In this document: piece after piece, positions 1 through 10,665 of the stretch
Layout: every line of letters begins with the position of its first letter
Numbering within the stretch: position 1 is the stretch's first letter
NCBI RefSeq assembly: GCF_901709675.1
Contig: NC_051089.1
Location: forward strand, 4,940,476 to 5,004,475
DNA: 64,000 bases
Direction: 5' to 3'
Source: Syngnathus acus
Lineage: Eukaryota; Chordata; Actinopteri; Syngnathiformes; Syngnathidae
Notes under the pieces: model-generated
Told to the model about the DNA's origin: nothing
Database searches by the model: none
The model's input: the letters and a program-made list of their open reading frames with translations, nothing else
Program-made: the position numbers and the translations under genes

Positions 1-1023
1 AGCGTCTAGATATTAAAACGTGCAACTTTTAAAATAAGATCATTTTGCCCGCTTTCAGCGCTCGAGAAGAAGAGTTTTTATCACGCCACGAGACAGACGG
101 CATAACTCTAAATGAGCCTGTTAGCAAAAGAGATATCAGAGCAGCTGTGAGTCACTAGCACGCGACAACGCTCGCGTTTTCAAAGCATCCATCAGCCGTC
201 ATCGCAAACCCATCGTCACTTTTCAACGTTTCTTTTGTGCCGCAATGTTTACACGGCCGCTCTCTTGTTGTCTGTGTGATCACGGCTTGCTTTGGCACCA
301 AGTTGGCGTCAAATACGCCGCCGTTTGTCAACATGAAACGCCATCCCTTCAAAACATATCACATCACTTTTGTTGTTGTTTTGAAATTAAGTTTTTAGAA
401 TCCGGGATGTATTTCGGAAGTCTTTTAATGCGCTGCTGTTGTTTGCTTGTCATCTTCTCAGTTTTACACATTTATGAATCACTGCATTAGCTTTGTGGAC
501 AAACAACTGGAGTGGCAAATCAAAGCAATTGGAGCAGTTTTGGGGGAGTTATTTGAACTAAATGTCAAGGCACATTTGTGGACAACAGAAAGGCATTTCT
601 AAATCTCAAACTTTTTTGGACTGTCAGTTGTGAAACCTGGCTATGTTCACGATTTACTCCTGTGATGCACCACCATACAAAACCACTAATCTAATTCCCG
701 AAGACATAAAACTGAGGTAGCGATGGTTCCCCCTTCCATTGTCTGGTCCAAGAATAGGGGCCCCTGAGCACCTGCGAGTTTCATTTGGCTCGACTAAATC
801 GGCATGACAAGCAGATGATCAACGCAACAAAAGCCTCTGCCTAAAGGAGAGAAGTGCTCTTCAAAAGCGTTCGGAACATTGGAAGGAACTCATCTGTTTC
901 CAGTTGACCAATTATTGTGGCTCTTTTTCTATAGTTTGTCAGTCAGTACAGAGATGAATGAGTCATCTCAGCCTTTGAGTGACTTGTGGGAAAGACTCAC
1001 TCAAGTATCAATCAAGTATCATT
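1..1023. other. Non-coding sequence, no gene seen
   Basis: Open frames in this stretch are short and have no recognisable domain. Roughly the first 200 bases have balanced composition and CG-containing words such as cacgcgacaacgctcgcg, which is compatible with a constrained non-coding block. I see no simple repeat or transposon end before the hAT element that follows. Confidence 0.5.
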
Positions 1024-1031
1024 ATCTACAT

Positions 1032-1379
1032 CAGGGGTGTCAAACTAATGTTTGTCGCGGGCTGCATTGTCGTCATAGTTTTCTTCAGAGGGCCATTATG
1101 ACTATCAATCAAAATAAATGTATGAATGGCTCGTATTATATACAGTGTAGCGTACATAACAAACTGACGAAAAAACAGTTTTCAAATCTGAGACAAGTAA
1201 AACAATTATCGAATATTTTTAAAAAGATAAATAGTAAAAAATGCAATATCTCATTCTTTTCAAAAATGAAGACAATTTGCAATTTTAGTACTGACATGAA
1301 TTTGATTTGTCATCGCGGGCCAAATAAAATGATGTGGTGGGCCGTATTTGGCCCTCATGCCTTGAGTTTGACATAAGTG
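1032..1379 (+). mobile_element. Short non-autonomous hAT-type element (MITE) with 8-bp target duplication
   Basis: The element starts CAGGGGTGTCAAACT, and its far end reads in reverse complement as CACTTATGTCAAACT, so the termini are inverted repeats with CA...TG ends. It is flanked on both sides by the identical 8-bp word atctacat (1024-1031 and 1380-1387). An 8-bp target duplication is characteristic of hAT insertion. At 348 bp with no transposase it must have been mobilised in trans. The inner ends (gcgggctgcattgt, and gggccgtatttggccctc) resemble a hAT-like family I know from many fish genomes. The 165-codon open frame overlapping it is not a transposase and is ignored. Confidence 0.87.
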
Positions 1380-1387
1380 ATCTACAT

Positions 1388-2440
1388 ACTCAAGCAAGAA
1401 TAACTAAAAATAAGACTTACATTTGCTACCAGAGAGGAATGGGAGATTAATTCAAGATCACAACACTGCAGAATTACTTGCGTGTTTGCAAAGCAGACAG
1501 ATAGAAGAGGCTTGTCCAGACAAACTTTAAGCGCTGTAAATGGAAGTCAAAGTGCCAGCACAAAAAGGCTGCTTTACAAAGTGTTTTCTGTTTCAGGCAT
1601 GCATGTCTTTTGCGTAATTCACGGCCCCGCTGTTTTAGGCCATTTTAGATTAGCCCGCGTTGGCCGATATCTCATTCCCTGTTTCGCTGCACGAGGCTCA
1701 TTAAAACCGGGAACGAGCCGCCTGTGTCACCGTCTCATTTGGCCTAAGATGCAGAAAGCGCCAATCAAGAGATTTGGAGCTGCTTCACAGCGTAGGTACA
1801 TTAAACTGGCAGCAGATCAAGTCAATGCACGGGGGTGTGTTTGGCGACACTTACGCCCGATAGCGTGACTCGCCTGCGTGAAGTTTGGGGGGGAAAACAC
1901 CATTAAAATATAGTGCGGTAATGACTCTGATGTCGTCAAGAGACAGAGAAAGGGGGGGGGGGGGGCTGATGGTGCGGTTAAATGCATGAAGGCGTGCTCG
2001 TATTATTTTCACTGTGTGTTGGATCTATGGCGGCAATTATGCTTTCATTTCCACTCAAGTGCACTGTGTGCGGTACCAAGCATCAACCAAGTCATTAAAC
2101 CAGAGTTTGGACTAAGGAGCAGCTGGGGTTTTGAGTTTGTGAGTTTTCCGGAGGTTTATGGTCCATATTTGGGGAAGACACTTATGTGAATGTGTGTTTG
2201 GGGATGTGTTTTCATTCTCTGAATAAAGTCATTGGGAAGAACAATTTATGACTTTAGTACAAAACCGTTTTTATTTTCCAACAAACTACAGTTAGAATTT
2301 TGTCAAGCTAACATTTGCCTGTAAAGGCAATTTTAAGTATCAATTGACAGGAGTTCAGCTATTCTATTTTAGTTAAACATATTTTGACAAGTCACTCCTT
2401 ACCTTAACTTCAAGGCCTCCATCTTGAATCCAACATTTTC
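1388..2440. other. Non-coding; balanced-composition block at about 1620-1870 and a 14-G run
   Basis: From about 1620 to 1870 the sequence is mixed and free of simple repeats, with words such as gcgccaatcaagagattt and cattaaaaccggg that are common in conserved non-coding elements. A run of 14 G lies at 1952-1965. From about 2220 the composition turns AT-rich. The open frame at 1482-1868 has no recognisable domain and I do not call it a gene. Confidence 0.4.
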
Positions 2441-2448
2441 CAAATCCT

Positions 2449-2760
2449 ATGACAACATGGTCACCGTTCCTTCTCGTACACTTCAGATCATTTGCGTTGT
2501 TGGTTTCTGTAAGGTATAAAGAAGGTAAGGAACAGATCGTTCGATTCCATCCTAGATTATGCGTTAAACATGGTGAAGGCCTTTGGACATGGCTTACAGT
2601 AGCTGTTAATGGAGCAAGCTCGCTGGTGTTTATTGATCATGTGGTTACTGAGCCAAATCCTACAAAATGGCCGGGGATGGCTAATGATCCGAAACAAACC
2701 ATGATAGCAAGTTAGAATGTGAAACATGATTTAAACCCAATCGAGCATGTTTTTCACTGA
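2449..2760 (+). pseudogene. Tc1/mariner-type transposase relic, broken and internally deleted
   Basis: One frame translates to VKHGEG (from 2563), then LVFIDHV, then NDPKQT, an in-frame stop at 2713-2715, and still in the same frame DLNPIEH (from 2728). These match, in order, hallmark blocks of the catalytic half of Tc1-like DDE transposases: the VKHGGG block, the G-LVFIDG block, the DNDPKHT block and the DLNPIEHLW block. The spacing is shorter than in an intact enzyme, so internal sequence is lost. The N-terminal DNA-binding half is not recognisable upstream and no terminal inverted repeats were found. It is a dead fragment and makes no active enzyme. Confidence 0.78.
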
Positions 2761-4000
2761 CTGATGACAAAAGACTAGGCAGCAAGAACCATAAAAATGA
2801 CAGTATTAAAAAAAATGTTATCTTCACAGTTGTGTAACCTCTGAAAATGGCATTTAGCATAAACTCCTAAATAGTAAATGACATTTTTATGAAACCTGTA
2901 AAGTACTAGACCTAAATTACATGTGAAATCTTATTTAAAATCTGCTGTGGTTGTGTGTAAACTGTAAGGCCCGTCTTCCAATAGTATAGTCGGTGCTGAT
3001 ATTCTCTGTATCGTCCACACAATTTCAAAGTAGTTGTTTGAAGGTCAAATCACAACATAACTCGTTTTTGTAAAATCACTTACACAGTTTATGCATGTTT
3101 GCGTTTGTGCTGCCTTGAGCCTCCCTTGTGTTTTGCAAGTTGACCTCACAGTGTATGTGACCCGTGCGGGTATACAGGACAGTTTACAGGGAAGCGAATT
3201 GGGAGGACGCCAGCCTTCTCATTAGCGAGGCAGATGTGAGGTCGCTCTGACCAGATTGCTGGCTCGCTTCCTTATAAAAACAGCTCACCGATGGCCTGGC
3301 TTGAGACCCGCAGGAGGTGGTGGGAGGGGGCATGGAAATGTCCTGTGTTCCTGACATATTGTAAAATAGACTGGGAGGTGAGGAGGGGTGTTAGGGTGGG
3401 GTTTTGTTCACCGGCACCTTCTCACCACCCTCATCTTTGCAACATCCTTGCACAAGAAGGACGGTCAAAAATAACACAAGCGGAAAACTGCAATGAGCTG
3501 CTTACTTTATCCCTGCCGGAACCCTGCTGGGATGATTAGCAAAATAAACTAAGGGGGGAAATGAAAGCGAGATCCAGGGAGGGAGCAAAGGTGGGTGAAG
3601 GGGCAAGCGGGACCAATTTCACACATATCTGCTTAAATCTACCGGGCAACTTTTTTCGTCCAAAGACTATTGCTGGAACTGACCTCCATCATAAACCGAG
3701 GACCTCCTGTAAAGTTTTAACTTTCAACATTGGAGTGCATTTAAATGTATTCTGCAAGTGTGAACACAGTCTTAATTGTACCACCTGTTCTTCTTTAAGG
3801 TTACATTTAGCAACGAGGGCATATTTAGTTAGTATTTAACGCGTTGGATTTACAGCAATGAGGTGACCAATAAAGTTGAACAGCAATGAGTCATTAAGAA
3901 TTAGCGCTTGGCAATTTTTGCATTATAACCGCTCATTCAATTCATGAGGAGGTGGGGCAAGGGGGATAGTTGTTGGCTGACTGAGCTAATGGCTCTTCAG
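2761..4000. other. Non-coding; TATA-like word and G-rich tract near 3.27-3.40 kb
   Basis: No gene is supported. CTTATAAAAAC occurs at about 3271-3281, followed by an 82-codon open frame from 3291 whose product I do not recognise; the arrangement may be chance. A G-rich stretch at 3373-3401 has four G-runs. At about 3840-3960 there is a compact AT-core block (caatgaggtgaccaataaag, cattaagaattagcg, cattataaccgc) that could be a regulatory element. Confidence 0.4.
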
Positions 4001-4004
4001 CCCG

Positions 4005-4013
4005 TCTGTGTGT

Positions 4014-4047
<34 letters not shown>
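4005..4047. repeat. (GT)n microsatellite
   Basis: A GT dinucleotide tract of about 43 bp with one early interruption (gtct). It is a simple repeat with no coding content. Confidence 0.95.
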
Positions 4048-4049
<2 letters not shown>

Positions 4050-4149
4050 CAAGCGGGAATCAGGTAGACAGGTCACGCCGTCACACGGGGAGCAAAAAAA
4101 AAAAGAGGGGTCAAGGGTAAATAGATCGCCCTGGCCGCTCTTTTTGAGA

Positions 4150-4365
4150 TGACAAACACGCGCCCCTGCCAGAAGGGAACCATTAAAAATAATTTACACA
4201 AGCTTTATGTTGGCTGAGCTCTTTTTGATGCAGCGCTTCCCCTGGCAATTAGGAACGTGGCGCCGCTCCAGCCATATGGCCGGCCGGGCAGCGGGCCGTA
4301 CGGCTCAAGAATACCTGGGTGGTTAATTAAGAGCCGTTGCCAGGGCCATAGGAGGCCGGTTTTAG
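4150..4365. promoter_or_regulatory. Candidate regulatory block with TAAT-type sites
   Basis: A repeat-free stretch of balanced composition containing cattaaaaataatttac, CAATTAG (4246-4252) and the palindrome TTAATTAA (4323-4330), with a CG-rich middle (ggccggccgggcagcgggcc). Clusters of homeodomain-core sites with intervening GC-rich DNA are typical of vertebrate developmental enhancers. Conservation and activity cannot be seen from one sequence, so this is inference. Confidence 0.3.
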
Positions 4366-4519
4366 ATCTTCCACTCTGCTAACACTCACTTCCTCCTGCA
4401 TGGAGCCTGTCCACGGTGACCCGCTGTTGTTTGCTACCCGCTCACAAGTAGCCACCGGTGGGGACAAGGGAAGCCGACGGTAATTATTTGAGATAACATC
4501 CCCAGAGCTGAGATGGTGA

Positions 4520-4545
4520 AGTGTGTGTGTGTGTGTTTGTGTGTC
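4520..4545. repeat. Short (GT)n microsatellite
   Basis: About 26 bp of GT repeat with one T interruption. The same tract produces the Thr-His rich open frame on the minus strand, which is not a gene. Confidence 0.9.
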
Positions 4546-6540
4546 CATACTCCTGGGCGCAAAAGGTCAACATTTCCACTTTCCCCGTCTCGTGCGAGCG
4601 TAATGCTTCTTTAGGATGGAGGACAACGTGGCTCAGTTTTTCATAAATACCTCATTTGGCATTCAGACGTTTACCGTCGTCTGCTCTCGGCCGCCCAAGA
4701 CCAATTTGAATAAAGTATTCTCACTTGTCAGGCGGCACTCGCCTCGCGGGTGACTGACATGTAGATTTCTCAGGGAAAAAAAATGTAAATCCAAATGCAC
4801 CGGTGCGTTGGAGACTATAGTGTGATGAATAGAAATGCTGAAATGTGTTTTATGATCAGGACACAAACCCGTAGCAGAAAAATGAAAGACGGAGCACCTG
4901 CTAAGTTGCTAATTTCCAATTATCATTACGCTTCTAACTAGTTACTAAATAATTACTGTGCTTCCTTTCAGGAATAAGCAACATCTTGCAGTCATATTTT
5001 TAACAATATAATGTATTTCACAATAATTATGACCAAACAGCAGTTAGCTTCATGCTAACACACAATTGCAGTTCTAACTAAAAGGCTCACGGAAATAGCA
5101 TAATGTTTGCAGGCATTGTAAATCTATGTGAATATATCAGAACAATTCATGAAGCTTGTATAATCTTTGTAAAAAGTGTGTTTGTTTTTTCAACTTTTTT
5201 TTTTTAATGAACAAACTCATTCTGGTTCCAAAGAGAATAACAACTGGACAGTACGATTTTTGGTTCTAGGGAATAGCCAGCACTTCTGACTCAATGTCGC
5301 TGAAATTTACATTGTTTGTTGCATGGTGTGTTCATTTTTATTTTTTTCTGAGCAATTAAAAAGATATACATCACAACTCATCATAAAAATAAATTTTTTG
5401 GCTCCTCTCACCATCTATTGACCTGATTGCTGTGTTATCACTGTGGCTGTTGTCATAACATATATCTTTGACCTTGGCTGAGGTCTTCACCAGCCCTTCT
5501 GTCTAAACATATTGATATTCATAAAAGCGCCATCACTCTATCAAACTGCGAGACAGAGATCTAATACAGTACAATGAAGCAATAATGAGGAATTTTCTCT
5601 TGTTAAAATGTCATTTATGTAATGAATAAAAGATGAAGGGTTCAGCTGTCCCCGCTTTGTTCTCAATCACTCAGTTTTTTTTTTCCCTCCCCCCGAGCTT
5701 GGGCCAGTATGCTAACAATAGCGTCATTGGCAGACATTGTCGTGATAATCAGCCAAAATTGCCTCATGTTTCCGCTGTCTAAATAATCATTAGCGCGTTT
5801 GTTTTGTTCATTCGTTTCGCCTCAGCCTTTCATTTGCAAGCACAACAACATCGACGGCGGCGACAGCCTTCTAATCGAAACGGGTGACGTGACTTCAGAC
5901 TGTCCTGTGACACCGTGGACAGGCGCGTTTTGCGATTGTGTTCGGTTTGATTTGTCATTGTGTATCTGTGTCTATGTGTGTGTGTCACACCTCCTGCTGA
6001 CTCTTCATCTCATCACCATACTCTTTTCTGGCAAATGTAAATGGTGACATGATTATCCTGACACGGACTTCGGCAGGAAATGGGATCCTCGACTTCACGG
6101 TGACTGAAGAAGAGGAGGAAATGTTACGGCAAATGAGGCCGGATTTACACTGTGCACCATTCCAATTTAATACTCATATTGACTGTCTATTTCCCATCTA
6201 CATTTCAAGTGACACATATCCAATTTGGTTGTGTTTACATGAACAAAACACATGAAACAATTGCTTATGCCCAAATTGTATGTAAATAACTTCATAAATG
6301 TCAAAAGTCAAAGACAACATGGATTAATAAAAGGTAGAAATTATAGAAAGAACTAGGGTAGATCCAAAATATGACAAAAATATTTATAAGTGCACGTGCC
6401 TCTCATATTGTATGTTTAGATCATTCTTGAACTTTAGTTTCAATTTATTTTTATTTTTTTATTTTTGTTTTGGGAGACACGGGTGTGTATGTTAGCAATG
6501 GCTGTATTCCATGACACCAAGCTAGCATTAGCGGCGTATA
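4546..6540. other. AT-rich non-coding stretch, no gene seen
   Basis: Mostly AT-rich sequence with T or A runs (for example around 5190-5210, 5340 and 5675). A mixed segment at about 5700-5810 (gataatcagccaaaattgcc, aataatcattagcgcg) could be a small regulatory block. The open frames at 5799-6047 and 6049-6255 have no recognisable domain. Confidence 0.45.
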
Positions 6541-6557
6541 TAGTATATAATCTGTGT

Positions 6558-6746
6558 GTTTACACTGCACTTGCGTTGACAGATATATAATATGTGTCTT
6601 ATTTAGATCCACATTTGGAAGCGGGCTGATTGTGATCTAAAGATATATGATCCCATAGTATTTTTTCTATTGACACCGCCATGACCCATATCCAAAGTGT
6701 GCAATTTGAGCGCAAAAAAATGTCACTTGAACCATGCAGTGTAAAT
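6558..6746. mobile_element. Possible MITE bounded by inverted TGCAGTGTAAA words
   Basis: GTTTACACTGCA at 6558-6569 and TGCAGTGTAAAT at 6735-6746 are inverted copies matching at 11 of 12 positions, about 190 bp apart. The enclosed sequence is AT-rich and does not resemble its flanks. Short inverted ends at this spacing suggest a small non-autonomous DNA element. I cannot define a target duplication, so the boundary and class are uncertain. Confidence 0.35.
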
Positions 6747-7340
6747 CCATTGGTGTCATCTTCTTTTTTTGATAACCTCTCCTTTAAATGTGTGTGTGTT
6801 TGACATGCCCACTCCTCCAATGACAACAAACAACATGGGCTGTCTGCTTCTAGTTTTGGCCCGTCTAAAGCCCGAGCGTGTGAAGCCGGGGCTGATAAAC
6901 GAGACGCTGAATAATTGGACATTTTGGTTGCGGGCTCCCCAGCTTCACATTACAGTGATAATGAAGGCCCTTGCTGAATATGGTGATAAGTGTGTGCATC
7001 TGTCATCCGCTGGCGTGTTTCGGCGCATCTCTCCTGAGTCGGGGGGATTATTGCGGATAGATGATTCCTCCAGCCCCCTCGTTATCACCGGATCAAACAG
7101 ACGTGTAACCCGCAGTTCATCACGCCATTCATCCTCCTCTTTTAAGACGAGCTCTGGAGACCGCGTGAGCAGAGGAAGGATGCTGGGAAGTGTATACAAG
7201 CAGTCGGTTTGAGCGAGCGAGCGGGCGCTTAATGCCGCTGCGCTGGGACCCTTTTGCATAATTAGGAATGTTCATGAATCTGGTTTCACATGATGAATAA
7301 GCACTCAAGTGTCGGTTAGTGTGAGGGCAAGTGGAAAATG
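6747..7340. promoter_or_regulatory. Non-coding; candidate regulatory sequence with a POU/homeodomain-type site
   Basis: The stretch is repeat-free with balanced composition, and the overlapping open frames on both strands give unrecognisable products. TTTTGCATAATTAG at 7252-7265 combines an octamer-like half (TGCAT) with a TAATTA-type half, a common POU or homeodomain arrangement. Earlier, acattacagtgataatgaag and gctgataaacgag are AT-core words in otherwise GC-balanced DNA. Regulatory function is inferred from composition only. Confidence 0.3.
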
Positions 7341-7346
7341 CAAGGG

Positions 7347-7495
7347 GGAGCACAGTGGTCCAGTGGTTAGGTTTCCGGTTGTGGCCTTGGGAATGTGGAC
7401 TTATCATGTTTGGGTACGACTAAAACAGGGATGCCCACACTGTTGTGCGCACACACACGAGTGTCCCCCAGGGGGTTGGCAGTTTAAATCCCTCG
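7347..7495 (+). mobile_element. Degraded tRNA-derived SINE-like head, apparently interrupted
   Basis: ggagcacagtggtccagtgg followed by ttagg resembles the head of a common fish repeat whose first part is tRNA-like (gtggtccagtgg in the box A position). A box-B-like word, cagtttaaatccctcg, occurs at about 7480-7495, roughly 110 bp downstream instead of the usual 30-60. The intervening CA-rich stretch (acacacacgagtgtccccc) therefore looks inserted. There is no body or tail beyond. It is a fossil fragment, not a tRNA gene. Confidence 0.45.
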
Positions 7496-7588
7496 TATAA
7501 TAATTACACATTTCCTGTATATAGCACCTCATATAATTTGTTCCACTAAATAAAGGTTTAGAAACATGAATTTCCCAAGTAGATTACA

Positions 7589-7706
7589 ATAATACCTCAA
7601 GTTATGAGCATAATTGGTTTCATGTGGCTGTAACTTGAAATGTTCATAAGTCAAGGTAATGGTTTCTATTGAAATGAATGGAAAAGCAATTAATCCATTC
7701 CAGCTG
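7589..7706 (+). repeat. Dispersed repeat copy ('acctcaagttatgagc ... attgaaatgaatgg' family)
   Basis: The stretch begins aatacctcaagttatgagca and contains tctattgaaatgaatgg followed by aaaagcaattaatcc. It matches a family that I recall as very frequent in fish genomes. A second, inverted copy of the attgaaatgaat segment lies at 10592-10665, which supports it as a repeat from this window alone. The copies are diverged and carry no ORF. The class of element is unknown to me. Confidence 0.6.
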
Positions 7707-8999
7707 TAAACCTAAATTATACAGCACGTGCCTTTATTTATCACACTTTCATTCACATCCTTGAGTTTTCAATTAACCTAATAATGATGTTTTAGAAGCA
7801 CCTATAGCACGTAAAGAACATGCCAAATCAGACAGAAAGGCCTAAGGCAAGATTTAGGCCCAAAACCTCTTTGGCCCGGTGGCTTGTCCCAAACCTGGAA
7901 CAGGATAAACGGTCTGGAGATAACAACAGAGTGCAAGCGGCTCCTTTAAATATTCCTCTCATATTTTCCATTATTGCTGTCTGGACTGTCTAGACTGCAG
8001 TTACAGTCCATGTTACGGTGTGATACTGTCTTCACATGTCCTCATTACGAGTTGAAGGACAGCCGCTTTGATGCTCATTAGCGAGCACCGGCGTGTCAGT
8101 GGTCGAGCTGGCCGCGATGTCACCCTCCCCTGCGTACACCGCCACCCCGAGACAGTTCCTCTTTTGTCAGGGGCCCCTAACGAGGTCATCACTGTCCCCG
8201 AGACAGGGGTCTCCCTTACATTTGACCCCTGTCCCTCGCCGCACTCTTATGTCAACATCTCCTCCCGTCACCTGCCCGCCACCGGAGTGGTGGGGGGGAG
8301 CTGTCACGGAAGTGCGCGGCCAGTGCGGGAAAGGAAGGCTGATGTCTTTTAATGAGACAGACGCACAGGGCCGCGCTAATGTCCCCGCCTTCGTTAGGCA
8401 GGACCCAGCTGCAGCCTGTCAGCCCTCTTGTTAAACCGGGCCCTAGTGGGACGGCGCGGGTAGGGCAAGCGCCGTTGTCCCCTCCCTCGTCTGTCCGTCA
8501 ATTGGTCATCCTCTGCCTCCCGGGGTGGGAGGCGAGTTCTGGCTGCCTGATGGCGTGATGCTGTATGACACTTCTGTACTCTGTCGCTTCCTCCCCTGAA
8601 TACAAGGAGGTGGTTGGCTAATGATACGCCGGTAGGGCCTAGGGGGGCGCTCGGCTGCATTTTGTTTGCTGATTAGAATGCGGCGGCGGCCTTTGTCAAC
8701 ACCGATGTCAGCCGCTGTAAGGACAACGCATTGTTACCAAGGAGCATAATTAAATGTGTTTCCTGTGAATGTGCCACCTGTGTTGACCGGGCAGTCAGAG
8801 AGTCACCTCCCACTCCCACCGATGTTTACTCGCGCTCTCCTCCCACTTCACTGTTAGCGCTGGCACAGCCTCAAAGGTGTGTAAATCCAAGAAATGCATA
8901 CAAAAATATGTAAATTTATTTTCAGTGGAATACACGATTTATATGAATGCATTCTGTTGGTATAATTCGCGAATTATCTCATCTTTTGTTCAAACCACT
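7707..8999. other. Non-coding; GC-richer block at 8.04-8.75 kb
   Basis: The segment 8040-8750 is comparatively GC-rich and repeat-free, with repeated AT-core words inside it (gctcattagcgagc, cttttaatgagacag, gctaatgatacgcc, ctgattagaatgcgg). Several overlapping open frames here (60-113 codons) have no convincing domain. The pattern fits a conserved non-coding cluster rather than an exon. No transcript evidence is visible. Confidence 0.35.
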
Positions 9000-9260
9000 A
9001 TATACCTGCCTTTTGCAAATGCTTCCTTAAATTATATCATTTTATAAAAGCATACATTTCCGAAGAAGCTGCCTCACAACAAGTAAATAAATACACAAAA
9101 AATAAATATTAAAAACAAACAAAATGAAGGACTGTACTTAATACTCATTAAATAACACATATATAGTATAACTTGTGATTTGTAAAATAATAATGAAAAA
9201 ATAATAATAAAATAAAACTATTAAAATGTATAGATTAACAGAGACCTACATTTTGTAATT
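9000..9260. repeat. AT-rich low-complexity stretch
   Basis: Long runs of A and T with words such as aataaatattaaaaacaaac and aataataataaaataaaac. No coding potential or regular repeat unit beyond short AAT runs. Confidence 0.75.
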
Positions 9261-9539
9261 ATGTTATATTGGTGGTAACACATTTGTCTCCCAATTGTGA
9301 CTTTTGATGCTCAACTTGTAATTGTAACTAGGACTAGCACTAGAGGAGATTTAGTGGATTGCATTTATTGCTTGGCTCAAGGGCAACTCGACAGTGCTTG
9401 CAAAGCACACATCTTACTGCAAACAAGTCCAATTTTCTTCGAAACTGGATTACTTGGAATTATAGCTTTGTTGTTATTCCATCAGGAATATATTACTTCT
9501 ATGCATATCCATTTTGTAATTATAAATGTTCTTTTGTCA

Positions 9540-9885
9540 GACCCTGTTGCAAGCAGGGAGCGATGTGAAACTGAGCCCATTAAGAGCAACAGCCCTCATC
9601 AGGATTTGGACCAATCAGAAATTAATTGGCCCCATGGCTGTTTGAAGGCGGCATGGAAAATAACTTCTCGCAGGGTATCAGTGACTTCCTCATGTAAAAT
9701 ATGTCAATTTTCTCCACTCAAGCCAGTCACAGTGATAATGACCTCGTGGCGCCGCGGAATAGTGTGACAACACAAATGACACTACACTGTGTGCTAATGA
9801 CATGGGATGTAGTCGCCGGGTAAACACGGCAATTAAACAAGAGTCTTAGACTGGAGTGGGGCGCAAACGGGAAGCCCTCACAGAC
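9540..9885. promoter_or_regulatory. Candidate regulatory block with facing CCAAT words
   Basis: Balanced, repeat-free sequence. CCAATCAG (9611-9618) and ATTAATTGG (9621-9629) place two inverted CCAAT pentamers 9 bp apart. Further on are acagtgataatgacctc, gtgctaatgacatggg and gcaattaaac, a series of homeodomain-type cores spaced through about 250 bp. The overlapping 156-codon frame has no recognisable domain. Function is inferred. Confidence 0.33.
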
Positions 9886-10591
9886 CTCATTGAATCTTTG
9901 TCTTAGTCCCCCCCTTCCAACCCCATTCACTCCCGCTCTCTTTCTCTGCGAGACATTTGCATGCTGAAGGCATAATTGGCTGGCCTCACAACGGCGTTAA
10001 CGATGGCAGGCTTCCGAGAATCAGGACATCTCAATGCACCTCACACTGTCACCAAGGCAGGAAGTGGCGCCGACACAAACACGGCAAAACCCTCCCCACG
10101 ATGGCAGCAGTGTCTGCTCCCACTCAAAACTACGCTGCCGTGACTAGATGGAGCTGAACTAAGCACATTTCTCTACCTCACTGTGCACTTTCTGAAAGTT
10201 CTGAATTACCGTCGGCAGGCAGAAGTTTGGGAGGGGGATTTCCGGAGAGGATGTTTTGAGAGTGGAAATTGATGGATTAGCTGCAGTACTTTGCTGTTGA
10301 GTTTGGCTACGGGGGCCAACATTAGAATGCCCCGTCACTTTGAAGTGGCATAGTTGGTACTGCACAACTGACTCAAGTCAAATCTTTACAGTTACCATAT
10401 AAAAGGAGAAACACTGAATTGGCAAAGGTGGGCATACCTGGAGGAGCAGCACAATGCCAACTGATTTTTTTTTACATTCCAATTACATTCCTATTAATTA
10501 TTATTGACGTCAATACTGTACGTTATGACTGGGTTAAGATGTAATGAAGATGCATTTTGCAATTTTTTTGGAGAGGAGGGCAAGGCTGGAA
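9886..10591. other. Non-coding, no gene seen
   Basis: Mixed-composition sequence with an octamer ATTTGCAT at 9955-9962 inside acatttgcatgctgaagg, followed by gcataattggctgg. No simple repeat or transposon end was recognised. Open frames are under 70 codons. Confidence 0.4.
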
Positions 10592-10665
10592 CAAATTAAA
10601 TGTGTTTCTATTCATTTCAATGGCGAAAGATGATTTACAATACGAACGTTACAAGCATAGGTAGA
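10592..10665 (-). repeat. Inverted, partial copy of the 'attgaaatgaatgg' dispersed repeat
   Basis: Read on the minus strand it contains cttgtaacgttcgtattg, then ccattgaaatgaatag and aaacacatttaat. This parallels the copy at about 7625-7695 (ctgtaacttgaaatg ... attgaaatgaatgg ... attaat). Only this segment is preserved, without clear ends. Confidence 0.5.

Noticed and set aside
879-1376. 165-codon frame overlapping the hAT element
   Set aside because: Its second half is the MITE itself, with no transposase motifs; the end coincides with the element's terminus.
8068-8352. Frame containing GRDVTLPC, reminiscent of an immunoglobulin V-domain strand
   Set aside because: No downstream Trp or second Cys in proper spacing, no splice sites, and an overlapping frame of equal length. 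The short match is probably chance in a GC-rich block.
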